Source of the DNA: an uncultured delta proteobacterium
Lineage (GTDB): Bacteria > Desulfobacterota > Syntrophia > Syntrophales > UBA8958
DNA: 64,000 bases
Reading direction: 5' to 3'
Assembly (NCBI GenBank): GCA_903885795.1
Contig: CAISJV010000052.1
Coordinates: 68,592-132,591 of the forward strand
A program made the translations under genes and the position numbers. Under the pieces are notes generated by a model. The model did not search any database and had not been told where the DNA came from. It worked only from the letters and a program-made list of their open reading frames with translations. This document shows positions 44,490 to 53,764 of this stretch, one piece after another; within the stretch, counting starts at the first letter, position 1, and each line of letters opens with the position of its first letter.

Positions 44490-45173
44490 GTGGTTCTGGA
44501 ATACACGATTCAGAGATCTGCCAAAAGGCGCAAGCTGACCATCACCGTCGAGCGTGATCGCAGCGTCGTAGTGCACGCGCCGGAGGGAATATCTGACGAA
44601 AAGATCCGGCAGGTGGTGGATTCAAAACGCCAATGGATTTACGAGAAGACTGGCCACCCTCAAAAATACCGGAACCTTCCCCATCCACCGGGGAAAGAAC
44701 TGGTGAGCGGCGAATCGGCCCTCTATCTAGGGCGGCAATACCGCATCGAAGTGGTAAATTCAGGCGTGGCCGCAGTCCATTTCGCCCAGCGCTTTTTCAT
44801 TCCGGAAACACAGGAGGTGAAACGGACGGAGGTGTTGCGTGAATGGTATGTCGGCAAGGCCAAAGAAAAGATCGTTCCACGGGTGAAGGGTCACGCCCGC
44901 GAACTCGGCGTCTCTGTTGCCGGGATCAGGATCGTGGACAATCGGTACCGCTGGGGTTCCTGCACCATGAAGAACAATGTCAATTTCAACTGGCGGCTAA
45001 TTAAGGCGCCCATGTTCGTCATCGACTACGTCATCATCCACGAACTCGCTCACCTCATCGAGTCCAACCACACGTCCAGGTTCTGGAACATCGTCCGCGC
45101 ACAAGCCCCGACGATGGAAAAAGCAAAGGCTTGGTTGAAGGAGAATGGGCAGTTACTTGAACAAGAGATATAG
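44490..45173 (+). CDS. YgjP-like zinc metallopeptidase (DUF45/SprT-type)
   Basis: A 227-residue protein with zinc motif HELAHLIESNHTSRFWNIV (HExxH plus a third His), preceded by RYRWGSCT and VNFNWRLIKAPMFVIDYVIIHEL, the YgjP signature. The first 60 residues (YTIQRSAKRRKLTITVERDRSVVVHAPEG) are the family's N-terminal domain. Members are repeatedly found next to type I restriction genes, but their role is not settled. Start is GTG at 44490. It closes the hsd operon. Confidence 0.88.
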   Translation: MVLEYTIQRSAKRRKLTITVERDRSVVVHAPEGISDEKIRQVVDSKRQWIYEKTGHPQKYRNLPHPPGKELVSGESALYLGRQYRIEVVNSGVAAVHFAQRFFIPETQEVKRTEVLREWYVGKAKEKIVPRVKGHARELGVSVAGIRIVDNRYRWGSCTMKNNVNFNWRLIKAPMFVIDYVIIHELAHLIESNHTSRFWNIVRAQAPTMEKAKAWLKENGQLLEQEI

Positions 45174-45477
45174 GCACATTAGCGATGTATCATGATGTGA
45201 CCGGAGACCATGCCAACGGTTAGAGGTATGCCTCCAAAACGTACAAAGAGACCCATTCTTCCTCGTCGGAATGACGGTTCCCGGAATAAGATAATTAGTT
45301 GATATAAAAGAATATTCGGCAACGGTTATTTCGCTGTGCCGTATGAAATAACAAAAATAGTGAAAATATCATTAGACTATAATTTAGTTAATACCTTTAA
45401 ATAAAGTTATAAACTCTGTTTTCTCACAAATTCTCTCACGATCTTGATCTACAATATTTGACTTTATATTCAAGAAG
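45174..45477. other. AT-rich spacer after the hsd operon
   Basis: About 300 bases. A remnant GTCGGAATGACGG near 45268 resembles the GGAATGAC repeat family. The rest is AT-rich with no gene seen. It separates the hsd operon from the DUF4143 gene and may hold that gene's promoter. Confidence 0.4.
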
Positions 45478-46773
45478 TTGTATTGCACATATGTGGAATT
45501 GCTTTATAAAGCCGTCAATCCCTGGTGGCAGGGAAAGGGATTCGCGACCGGCATCAAGCGGGAACAGTATCTGGGGGATATTAAGGACCGGCTGGGGCGG
45601 GATGAGATCGAGGTCTTCAATGGCGGCCGGGGCGTCGGCAAGACGACGATCCTCAAGCAGATCATCAAACACCTGCTGAACACCGGTCGACCCGCCGCAT
45701 CGATCCTCTATCTGCCCATGCATTATCCCGCCCTGATGGGTCGTTCCCTGCCCGGGCATCTCTATGAAGTACGGAGGCTGATCTTTCCCAACCGGGACCG
45801 GTTGCATTATCTCTTCATTGATGAGATCGAGTCCCCCTCCGTATTTGATAGCGATATCAGGGCCATCCAGCGAACAGGACTTTTCAAGATCATCGCCGCG
45901 GCCACGACGTTGCCCCCTCACCCACGGCGGGGGAGGCGTACCACCAGCCGGAGGGAAACAATCGTATATCCTCTGAATCTAAAGGAGTTCATAACCTTTC
46001 GCGGTCATGATGTCACGGCTTGGGCGCCGGAGCAACTCCTCGAACTGACCGAGGATTATCTCCTGAGCGGTGGTTATCCGGCCCACGTCCTCAACCCCGC
46101 CGGGGAAGAACTGGAGGAGATAGCAGCCACCGCCGCGGCCCGGGATACGGGTCACGGCAACATCTGCGGTTTGAGAAAGGCTTATCTACTGCCGGACCTC
46201 CTCCAGCGTCTTGCCCACAGCGTCGGTTCACCCACAACCTATCGTCTATTGGCCGGAAAACTGCATCTGTCTGCCGATTCCGTCAAGGATTATCTCGGTT
46301 ATCTTGAAGAAGCCTGGCTGGTGAAATCCCTGGAGCGCTGGAGCGCCGACGGTCAGGAAAGGAAGTTGGCGCCGAAGAAATTCTATCTTGGGGATAACGG
46401 TCTCCGGACCATCCTGAGCGGGGACATGGCAATGCCCGCCCGGGCGGAAAACGCCGTTTTCCTGGAGCTGCGGCGCCACGGTATTGCCTGCGGCTATGAT
46501 GGCCAGATGGAAGGCGGGGTGGATTTCGTCCTGGGCCCCCGGTCCCGGCCGGTCCCCATCGACGTCCGCTACGATACGGTGCCCCTCGGGGAGGAACGGC
46601 ACGATGACGGTGTCCGGTCGTTTATCCGCCGTCATCCCCGCACCCGCAAGGCCGTCGTGATCACCAAAAACATAGAAGGTTTTTATAAAATCGAGGAAGC
46701 GGCTGTGCAGGTTATTCCACTTTGGAAGGCCCTGCTTGACGGAAAGCTTGCCAAGATCGTCCTGAACGGCTAA
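45478..46773 (+). CDS. AAA ATPase with C-terminal DUF4143 domain
   Basis: A 431-residue AAA_14/DUF4143 protein. Walker A NGGRGVGKTTILK (about 48-60) and Walker B LHYLFIDEIES (about 117-127) are present, followed by IVYPLNLKEFITFRG, and the DUF4143 nuclease-like part with KKFYLGDNGLRTILSG and GGVDFVLG. These proteins are common on genomic islands and are of unknown function. Segment LPPHPRRGRRTTSRR (about 143-157) is encoded by a GC-rich stretch similar to the GGGGAGGG repeats and could be a repeat insertion. The start is uncertain: TTG 45478 or GTG 45493. Confidence 0.82.
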   Translation: MYCTYVELLYKAVNPWWQGKGFATGIKREQYLGDIKDRLGRDEIEVFNGGRGVGKTTILKQIIKHLLNTGRPAASILYLPMHYPALMGRSLPGHLYEVRRLIFPNRDRLHYLFIDEIESPSVFDSDIRAIQRTGLFKIIAAATTLPPHPRRGRRTTSRRETIVYPLNLKEFITFRGHDVTAWAPEQLLELTEDYLLSGGYPAHVLNPAGEELEEIAATAAARDTGHGNICGLRKAYLLPDLLQRLAHSVGSPTTYRLLAGKLHLSADSVKDYLGYLEEAWLVKSLERWSADGQERKLAPKKFYLGDNGLRTILSGDMAMPARAENAVFLELRRHGIACGYDGQMEGGVDFVLGPRSRPVPIDVRYDTVPLGEERHDDGVRSFIRRHPRTRKAVVITKNIEGFYKIEEAAVQVIPLWKALLDGKLAKIVLNG

Positions 46774-46833
46774 AGAGAATCCCTGATTGAAGAAAGACAC
46801 TATCTGCCGCCAAATTAAGCATTAAGGATTGCC

Positions 46834-49242
46834 ATGAACGAATTAAGATATGAAAAGATTGCCAAGGAACTCAACCTGTCCCCGGACCAGGTTCGTGATA
46901 CGGCCCAGTTGTTTGCAGAAGGGGCGACGGTGCCCTTTATTGCCCGCTACCGCAAGGAGGTCACCGGCTCCCTCGATGAAGTGGCCATTACGGCCATCCG
47001 GGACCGTCAACAGCAGTTGGAAGAACTGGAGTCCCGCCGCGAGGCCATCCTGGCGTCGCTTACGGAACGGAATCTCCTGACCGACGAATTGCAGGGAAAG
47101 ATCGCCGCGGCGGAAACGATCTCCGTCCTGGAGGATATCTACCTGCCCTTCCGGCCCAAGCGCCGGACCCGGGCGACCATCGCCAGGGAAAAGGGATTGG
47201 AGCCCCTGGCGATAAAGATTTTTGCTCAGGAAGAAATGGATCCGGAGGTCGAGGCCGCAGCGTTTATCGCTCCGGAAAAGGGCGTAGAATCCGCCGAAGA
47301 TGCCCTCTCCGGAGCCCGTGATATCATCGCCGAGTGGGTCAATGAAGATCAGGAAGCGCGGGCGCGGATGCGAGCCCTGTTTTTTGAAAAAGGGGTGCTC
47401 CGGTCCCGGGTGATCGCCAATAAAGAAGAGACGGGGGTTAAATACAAGGACTACTACGAATGGGATGAGGCGATCGTAAAGGCGCCGTCCCACCGGGTCC
47501 TCGCCATCCGCCGTGGGGAGCGGGAAGAGTTTCTGTCCCTCCGCATCCTCCCGCCGGAAGAAGATGCCTTGGCCATCTTGACGGGACTCTTTGTCAAGGG
47601 AACGACGGTCGCCTCCGAACAGGTCCGCCTGGCCGTCCAGGACAGTTACAAGCGCCTCCTGTCCGGGGCGATGGAGACGGAGATCCGCCTCGCCTCGAAA
47701 AAACGGGCCGATGAAACGGCCATCCAGGTGTTTGCCGACAATCTCCGGCAACTCCTGCTTTCGCCCCCATTGGGGCAGCAGGCGGTGCTGGCCGTCGATC
47801 CCGGCTTTCGTACCGGTTGCAAGACTGTCTGCCTGGATCGACAGGGGAAACTTCTCCATCATGAAACCATCTTTCCCCTCCTTTCCCAGAAGAGTCGCGA
47901 GGAGGCGGCGCTAACGATTCGCGCCCTCTGCAGACGCTTTGCCAGCGAGGCGATCGCTGTGGGGAACGGCACTGGGGGACGTGAGACGGAGGCTTTTCTC
48001 CGCGCCCTGGAGCTTCCTCAGGAGGTCCGGATCGTCATGGTCAACGAAAGCGGGGCCTCGATTTATTCCGCTTCGCCAGCGGCCCGGGAGGAGTTTCCCG
48101 ATCAGGACGTCACCGTCCGGGGAGCAATATCCATAGGACGACGGCTCATGGACCCGCTGGCGGAACTCGTCAAGATCGAGGCGAAAGCCATCGGCGTCGG
48201 CCAGTATCAGCACGACGTAGACCAGGGAGAGCTGCAGCGCCGCCTTGACGATGTGGTGGTCAGTTGCGTCAACGCCGTGGGCGTCGAGGTGAACACGGCC
48301 AGCGCCCAACTCCTTTCCTATGTGTCGGGACTGGGGCCGGCCCTGGCGGAAAATATCGTGAAGCATCGGGATGAACAGGGGCCCTTCCGGAGCCGGGCAG
48401 AGCTGAAGAAGGTCCGCCGCCTCGGACCTAAGGCCTTTGAACAGGCTGCCGGGTTCCTCCGGATTCGGGACGGCGCCAATCCCCTGGATGCCAGTGCGGT
48501 CCATCCGGAGAGCTATCCCATCGTGGAAAAGATGGCCCGGGATCAGGCCTGTACCGTCGCCGATCTGCTTGCGGACGAGGCTCGGCGGCAAAAGATAAAC
48601 CCGGAACAATATACAACCGAAAAGGTCGGCCTGCCCACGTTGCGTGAGATCCTCTCCGAACTGGCCAAACCGGGACGGGACCCCCGCCGGCAATTCGAGA
48701 GCGTCGTTTTTGCAGCAGGCATCGAGAAAATCGGCGACCTGCTGCCGGGCATGAAACTGCCCGGCGTCGTCACGAACATCACCGCCTTCGGGGCCTTCGT
48801 GGATATCGGTGTCCATCAGGACGGCCTCGTCCACTTAAGCGAACTGGCCGACAGCTATGTGAAGTCGCCCGGAGATGTGGTCAAGGTGAGTCAGCAAGTT
48901 GAGGTTACTGTCCTGTCCGTCGATCTGGAGCGGAAGCGTATCTCCCTATCCATGAAAAAGACACGGGGGGAGAGGCCGCTGGAAAAACCAGGGGGAGAGC
49001 CAAGGGGAGAGATCGACAAACCTGCCCGTTCCCACACCGTTGCGGGCGGTACAGAAAAGCCCCCAGCCGACGGCCGTCCTACAGGAAAGGCACAAACCGG
49101 CGAACGCCGGAACCAGCCAGGCGCCTCGCACGGAACAAACCGCCAACCCCGTCCGGGACAGAGCAGGTCGGCCAAGGAAGAACCAAAACCGTTTCACAAC
49201 CCCTTCGCTGACGCCTTCCGCCGGGAAGGAGTCAAGCGCTAG
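46834..49242 (+). CDS. tex: Tex-family RNA-binding transcription accessory protein
   Basis: Cytoplasmic nucleic-acid-binding protein of 802 residues. The N-terminal helical domain has ARYRKEVTGSLDE and EDIYLPFRPKRRTRATIAREKGLEPLA. A YqgF-like domain follows (VLAVDPGFRTGCKTVCLDRQGKLL). Helix-hairpin-helix elements are at SYVSGLGPALAENIVKHRDEQGPF. A C-terminal S1 domain is at GVVTNITAFGAFVDIGVHQDGLVHLSEL (about 645-672). After the S1 domain about 90 residues of Pro/Arg/Gly-rich disordered tail are added. ATG has AAGGATT upstream. It is a housekeeping gene between the ATPase and a Fic gene. Confidence 0.95.
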   Translation: MNELRYEKIAKELNLSPDQVRDTAQLFAEGATVPFIARYRKEVTGSLDEVAITAIRDRQQQLEELESRREAILASLTERNLLTDELQGKIAAAETISVLEDIYLPFRPKRRTRATIAREKGLEPLAIKIFAQEEMDPEVEAAAFIAPEKGVESAEDALSGARDIIAEWVNEDQEARARMRALFFEKGVLRSRVIANKEETGVKYKDYYEWDEAIVKAPSHRVLAIRRGEREEFLSLRILPPEEDALAILTGLFVKGTTVASEQVRLAVQDSYKRLLSGAMETEIRLASKKRADETAIQVFADNLRQLLLSPPLGQQAVLAVDPGFRTGCKTVCLDRQGKLLHHETIFPLLSQKSREEAALTIRALCRRFASEAIAVGNGTGGRETEAFLRALELPQEVRIVMVNESGASIYSASPAAREEFPDQDVTVRGAISIGRRLMDPLAELVKIEAKAIGVGQYQHDVDQGELQRRLDDVVVSCVNAVGVEVNTASAQLLSYVSGLGPALAENIVKHRDEQGPFRSRAELKKVRRLGPKAFEQAAGFLRIRDGANPLDASAVHPESYPIVEKMARDQACTVADLLADEARRQKINPEQYTTEKVGLPTLREILSELAKPGRDPRRQFESVVFAAGIEKIGDLLPGMKLPGVVTNITAFGAFVDIGVHQDGLVHLSELADSYVKSPGDVVKVSQQVEVTVLSVDLERKRISLSMKKTRGERPLEKPGGEPRGEIDKPARSHTVAGGTEKPPADGRPTGKAQTGERRNQPGASHGTNRQPRPGQSRSAKEEPKPFHNPFADAFRREGVKR

Positions 49243-49475
49243 TTAATCGAACCCCTGATGGTCGAAGGTTCTGCTTTTAAAGACATTCCACGAATTTCAC
49301 CCGCGCCGGCCCCGCTACATGGAGCGAAGTTGGAGAAAATCATGCAGATAATTAGCGAGTGGCGGACATTTATTGGGGAAACTTTTGCTTGATAAATTTA
49401 AATTATACTGTATTTGTATAGTGTTACGAAATAATTTGGCGAGACATTCTGCTGGACATTTCAGGAGACAAAATA

Positions 49476-50630
49476 TTGTCTGATAATATCAAGGAACGTG
49501 CAGAAACCTCACGCTTCGGCCCATTTATCTTTCAGGTCGGCGTCGACCACCGTGAGGCGGCAATGCTTCAACAACGTGTTGCCGACGCACAGGTACGGTT
49601 TTTGAGTTCTCCTCTTTCCCAGGTGGCTAATCGCTTGGAGCAGGAAGTTCTTGTCAGCAGCATCTTCAGTACCAACACCATCGAAGGGGGCAGGCTGACT
49701 GAAGAGGAAACGAAAGATGCTCTCAATCTCGACCCCGCACAGGTGCAGGCCAAAGAACAGCTTCGTGCCATCAACATCAAGACGGCCTATGACATCGCTC
49801 AAAAATCGGCGCAAGACCCTGACTGGCGCTTGTCGGTTGATTTCATTAAACAGATACATGCCGCCATTACCGATGGCATTCCCCACAAGTATAACCAGCC
49901 TGGACTGATACGGAGTAACCCCAAAAATATCGTGACCCATGTAGGCGATACTGCACACGGCGGCCGCTATAAGCCGCCGCAGTATGGAGGAGACATTGAG
50001 CTCTTACTTCATCATCTGGTACTATGGCATAATGAAATGGCCAACGGTGAGATAACGGCTCTGATGCGAGCGCCACTGACGCATTACTATTTTGAGTTGA
50101 TTCATCCTTTCTGGGATGGAAATGGCCGCGTTGGGCGAGTGCTCGAAGCCGCTGTGCTTCATAGCGCCGGCTTCCGCTATGCTCCTTTCGCCATGGCTCG
50201 CTACTACATGGAGCGGATCGACCAATATTTTACTCTCTTCAATCTTTGTCGCAAACAGGCAGACAAAAAAACGGCATACCCAAACACCCCTTTTGTCGTG
50301 TTTCATCTCGAAGGGATGCTTGCAAGCATTAATCGCCTCCATGACCGGGTGAACGCCATGGTGAGACTACTGTTATTTGAATCGCACATCAAGCATTTGC
50401 GGGATACAAAAGCAATCAATCTGCGTCAATATGCCATTCTGACTCAAGTTATTGAGCGTGACAAACCATTGCAGATAGACGAACTGCGCCGTGCACCCTG
50501 GCATGAGGCGCTCTATGCCAAACTTGGCGACAAGACCAAACAGCGTGACTTAAGCGGCCTTCGCGAGCAGGAGCTTCTGTATGTTGATGAGAAAGGTCTT
50601 GTTTGGCCGGGGTTTACGAGATCAAGATAA
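49476..50630 (+). CDS. Fic-family protein
   Basis: Second class II Fic protein of the window, 384 residues. The inhibitory helix is STNTIEGG (about 65-72) and the active loop is HPFWDGNGRVGR (about 210-221). A 100-residue helical C-terminal part (HDRVNAMVRLLLFESHIKHL) ends in a winged-helix-like segment (LTQVIERDKPLQIDELRRAPWHEALYAKLGDKTKQRDLSGLREQELL). Start is TTG 49478-type codon at 49476 with AGGAG 10 bases upstream. It stands alone, not in the hsd operon. Target and partner are unknown. Confidence 0.9.
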   Translation: MSDNIKERAETSRFGPFIFQVGVDHREAAMLQQRVADAQVRFLSSPLSQVANRLEQEVLVSSIFSTNTIEGGRLTEEETKDALNLDPAQVQAKEQLRAINIKTAYDIAQKSAQDPDWRLSVDFIKQIHAAITDGIPHKYNQPGLIRSNPKNIVTHVGDTAHGGRYKPPQYGGDIELLLHHLVLWHNEMANGEITALMRAPLTHYYFELIHPFWDGNGRVGRVLEAAVLHSAGFRYAPFAMARYYMERIDQYFTLFNLCRKQADKKTAYPNTPFVVFHLEGMLASINRLHDRVNAMVRLLLFESHIKHLRDTKAINLRQYAILTQVIERDKPLQIDELRRAPWHEALYAKLGDKTKQRDLSGLREQELLYVDEKGLVWPGFTRSR

Positions 50631-50671
50631 CAACCTATCGACTGAAAAACAGCGTTTCATCTCAGGCGGAA

Positions 50672-50797
50672 ATGTCAGGCATGGCTTTGCTGATCAAGTT
50701 GATAGAAGACGCTACCGGGAAGACGGTTCTTCCGGTTGATACGGAAGCACCGCCAGAAGATGAAGATGATGATGATGACGGAGCTACAGAGGATTAG
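50672..50797 (+). CDS. Possible small acidic protein
   Basis: A 41-residue frame, MSGMALLIKLIEDATGKTVL followed by a run of Glu and Asp ending DDDDDGATED. It starts 41 bases after the Fic stop with no good ribosome binding site. It might be a remnant or a tiny partner of Fic; low confidence. Confidence 0.25.
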   Translation: MSGMALLIKLIEDATGKTVLPVDTEAPPEDEDDDDDGATED

Positions 50798-50994
50798 GCA
50801 TAATGGGAAATCAAGAAGGACCCATAATCTCAAGAGGTCGCTGTTTCACCGCATTGACGTGGTGCCTTGGGACTGCGGTCCCTTAGCTTCGGCATACAAA
50901 CGCCTTTTCCGTAGAGTTCGTGCTAAATCATCAGGAGATGCCGCGAACCCCGGATGAGGGAAATCCATAAACACTGACATAATAAGGAGTAGCC

Positions 50995-51927
50995 ATGAAG
51001 AAGCGATTATCTGTCACGATCTTACATTTCCTTATCTATGGTCTTTTTTTATCGGCGTATCCCGTCTGGGGAGCCGGTACTGACACTGTTGCGCCGGTAG
51101 GTATCGATCTTCAGACAATAGCGTTACAATCCGAGCGCGTCGGCGACATCGACATCAGTTACCGGACAATAGGAAGCGGTCAGCCGCTGCTCCTTATTAC
51201 GGGATATAGTGCGACCATGGACATGTGGGATCCGGTGGTCCTCAAAGAGCTGTCATCCCGTTACCGGGTTATTATCTTCGACAACCGGGGAATCGGCAAA
51301 ACGACGGCCTCGGAAAAACCTTTCACCATCGAGCTTTTTGCTGAGGATACGATCGGCCTCATGGACGCCCTGCAGATAAAAAAGGCCCATGTCCTCGGCT
51401 GGTCCATGGGATCCTTCATTGCGACGGAGGTTTCCCTGCGGCGCCCGGATCGGGTGGGGAAGCTGATCATTTATGGGGGCAACTGCGGTTGGCAGAATAA
51501 AGAGGTCGTCCAGGCCGCGCCGGAAGTGGTGAACTCCCTGACGAACCTCTCCGGCACACCCAGGGAAAGGTCGCGACGTCTCATCCGGGTCCTCTATCCG
51601 GAAAAATGGCTCCAGGATCACCCTGATTTCCTTAAGGGCCTGCCCAGGCCAAAAGACCCTGTATCACCCGCCACCATCGCCCGCCAGGGGCAAGCGATGG
51701 GCGAGTGGAAAGGGACGTGCGGCAGGATGGCCGAGATCGCGCAACCCACCCTCGTCATCACCGGCACGGAAGACGTCGTTGTCCCCCCGGCCAACGCCTT
51801 GCTTTTGGTGTCACGAATTCCCGGTTCCTGGCTGATCAGGATGCCTGGCGGTCATGCCAACATGTATCAGTATCCCGAGACGTTCAGCCGGGCTCTCCTC
51901 ACCTTTCTGGAAGCAGAACCTGAGTAG
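50995..51927 (+). CDS. Exported alpha/beta-hydrolase
   Basis: A 310-residue alpha/beta-hydrolase carrying a signal peptide (MKKRLSVTILHFLIYGLFLSAYPVWG, cleavage near AG). Nucleophile elbow GWSMGS places Ser at about 138. FDNRGIGKTT, GTEDVVVPP (acidic residue) and GGHANMYQYP (His) complete a Ser-Asp-His triad. It is most like the lactonase/esterase group. AAGGAG precedes ATG. It is likely periplasmic; substrate unknown. No operon partner is evident, and the next gene (znuB) is on the other strand. Confidence 0.88.
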   Translation: MKKRLSVTILHFLIYGLFLSAYPVWGAGTDTVAPVGIDLQTIALQSERVGDIDISYRTIGSGQPLLLITGYSATMDMWDPVVLKELSSRYRVIIFDNRGIGKTTASEKPFTIELFAEDTIGLMDALQIKKAHVLGWSMGSFIATEVSLRRPDRVGKLIIYGGNCGWQNKEVVQAAPEVVNSLTNLSGTPRERSRRLIRVLYPEKWLQDHPDFLKGLPRPKDPVSPATIARQGQAMGEWKGTCGRMAEIAQPTLVITGTEDVVVPPANALLLVSRIPGSWLIRMPGGHANMYQYPETFSRALLTFLEAEPE

Positions 51928-52009
51928 AAATCGCACCGCTGACTCTTTTGTCATCTGGATAAATTTCGATCTCGCTGATATTTATACCGTTTCGTATTCC
52001 CATATTCTC

Positions 52010-52855
52010 CTAACGCCGCCATCGGAAAATCTGCCGCCCAGATACAACAAGAAGATAAGTGATCCCGGCGATGATGATGGTCGTCGCCCCGGCAGGAAGG
52101 TCCGGGCCATAGCTCACCGCCAGGCCGGCCGTGGTAAAAAGGGCGGTCAGCAACGTAGCAAGGGCCATCATGTGCCAGAGTCTTTTGGTCAGCTCACCGG
52201 CCACGGCGGCGGGCAGGGTGAGGAGGGCGATGACCATGACGATGCCGACGACGGTGACGAGCAGGACCACTGTAAGGGCCGTGAGGCAGAGGAGCATCAG
52301 GTAATAAAATTCGACATGGACGCCCCGAAGGCGGGCAAATTCCTCATCGAAACACAGGGCAAGGAACTGGTTGTAGAAAAGAACGCCGACGACCACGACC
52401 AGAATATCGAGACCGGCGATCATCCAGAGGTCCTGGGGGGAGACCATGAGGATGCTTCCGAAGAGATAGCTCATGAGATCTTCGTTGTAACCGGGGGTCT
52501 TGTAGATAAAGAGGATGCCGGCGGCCATGCCGATGGCCCACAGGGATCCGATGACCGTATCCTCCCGCTGCTTTGCCCGCATGCTCACCACGCCGATGAT
52601 CACCGCCGAGAGGAGGGCGGCCAGGACAGCTCCGTAGAGGGGATGGAACCAATCCCAGTGATAGACCGTCTGACAATAGCGGGCGGCGCCGAGACCGCCC
52701 AGGACGGTATGGGCGATACTTCCGGCGATGTAGGTGATGCGCTTGGTGACGACATAGCTGCCGATGATCCCGCAGGCGACGCTTACAAGCAGACCCGTGA
52801 GGAGGGCATACTGGAGAAAGGGATACTGTGGTAGATCCGCAAGAAAGGCGCTCAT
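52010..52855 (-). CDS. znuB: Zinc/manganese ABC transporter permease ZnuB
   Basis: Integral membrane component of a high-affinity metal uptake system, 281 residues with about eight hydrophobic segments. YPFLQYALLTGLLVSVACGIIGSYVVTKR begins, GSIAHTVLGGLGAA and EEFARLRGVHVEFYYLMLLCLTALTVVLLVTVVG follow, all typical of ZnuB/MntB. It is last of regulator-znuA-znuC-znuB; the ATG lies 18 bases after znuC. Whether zinc or manganese is transported depends on ZnuA and the regulator; zinc is favoured. Confidence 0.93.
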   Translation of the reverse strand: MSAFLADLPQYPFLQYALLTGLLVSVACGIIGSYVVTKRITYIAGSIAHTVLGGLGAARYCQTVYHWDWFHPLYGAVLAALLSAVIIGVVSMRAKQREDTVIGSLWAIGMAAGILFIYKTPGYNEDLMSYLFGSILMVSPQDLWMIAGLDILVVVVGVLFYNQFLALCFDEEFARLRGVHVEFYYLMLLCLTALTVVLLVTVVGIVMVIALLTLPAAVAGELTKRLWHMMALATLLTALFTTAGLAVSYGPDLPAGATTIIIAGITYLLVVSGRQIFRWRR

Positions 52856-52873
52856 TTTTATCCTCTACCCCCT

Positions 52874-53611
52874 TTAAACACCGTGATCGTGACGCACCAT
52901 GCGGACATACGATCCATAGAGGGCGCTGATCACCTCGCCCGTAACGGCGGTGGTGGGATGCATCATTACCCGGCGATTGACGCAGATCACACTCTGCACA
53001 TACTGGGAAACAAATCCCAGGTCGTGGCTGACGACGACAACGGTGATGGTCTCGCTCATGGTGTTGAGGAGTTCAAAAAGCTCCGTTTCCACCGCCATGT
53101 CCACGTTGGAAGTTGGCTCGTCTAAGAGGAGCAGTTCCGGTTCCGCGGTCAGGGCGCGGGCAATGAGAACCCGCTGGCGTTGCCCCCCGGACAGGGCCAT
53201 GAAAGGACGATTCTTTGCCCTGTCCATCTCCAGTTTATGCAGGGCTTCCAGGGCGATCTCCTTGTCGGCTTTTCCGTAGGGACCGAAACGCACACCGTGG
53301 CCAAGGCGGCCCATGAGGACGACATCAAGAACGCTCACAGGAAAGTTGGGATCGAACTGGACGTATTGGGGCATATAGCCGATGCGGGGGCGGGCCTGCT
53401 CGGGAGGCTGTCCGAAGACCTCAATATTCCCCCGGGAAGGTTTGAGAAGCCCCAACAGGAGTTTCAGCAGGGTAGTCTTCCCGCCGGCATTCGGACCGAC
53501 AATGGAGATGAAGGTCCGTGCCTGAATTGTAAAACTCACATCCTCCAGAACAGGCGCTCCGTCATAGGAAAAGGTGACGTCCTTAAATTTAACAACTTGA
53601 TTTCGATCCAT
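52874..53611 (-). CDS. znuC: Zinc ABC transporter ATP-binding protein ZnuC
   Basis: ATPase of the metal transporter, 245 residues. Walker A GPNAGGKTT (about 36-44), the signature ALSGGQRQRVLIARAL and Walker B LLLLDEPTSNVD are intact; IGYMPQYVQFDPNFPVSVLDVVLMGRLG is the ZnuC-type Q-loop region. It follows znuA after about 150 bases that contain a palindromic repeat, and precedes znuB by 18 bases. Confidence 0.94.
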   Translation of the reverse strand: MDRNQVVKFKDVTFSYDGAPVLEDVSFTIQARTFISIVGPNAGGKTTLLKLLLGLLKPSRGNIEVFGQPPEQARPRIGYMPQYVQFDPNFPVSVLDVVLMGRLGHGVRFGPYGKADKEIALEALHKLEMDRAKNRPFMALSGGQRQRVLIARALTAEPELLLLDEPTSNVDMAVETELFELLNTMSETITVVVVSHDLGFVSQYVQSVICVNRRVMMHPTTAVTGEVISALYGSYVRMVRHDHGV

Positions 53612-53672
53612 TACTTAATTTTCCACCATTAGTTTCTCGACTATACTTTCCCCTCTCAGAGTTTCCTTGTTT

Positions 53673-53713
53673 CCCTACCCTTCAAGGGGAGGGTCGGGGT
53701 GGGGATGGGTTTG
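53673..53713. repeat. GGGGAGGG-family palindromic repeat in znuA-znuC gap
   Basis: CCCTACCCTTCAAGGGGAGGG, then GGGTGGGGATGGGTTT; near-identical in layout to 30551-30593. It splits an otherwise tight operon and may alter processing or stability of the znu transcript. Confidence 0.7.
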
Positions 53714-53764
53714 TGCCGCATTTTCATCCATCCCCCTTTGTGACGGCTGCCCGTCATTTGTGCT

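Noticed and set aside
51854-52834. Plus-strand frame of 326 codons opposite znuB
   Set aside because: Antisense shadow of znuB, very rich in His, Asp and Glu, as expected from a reversed membrane protein gene.
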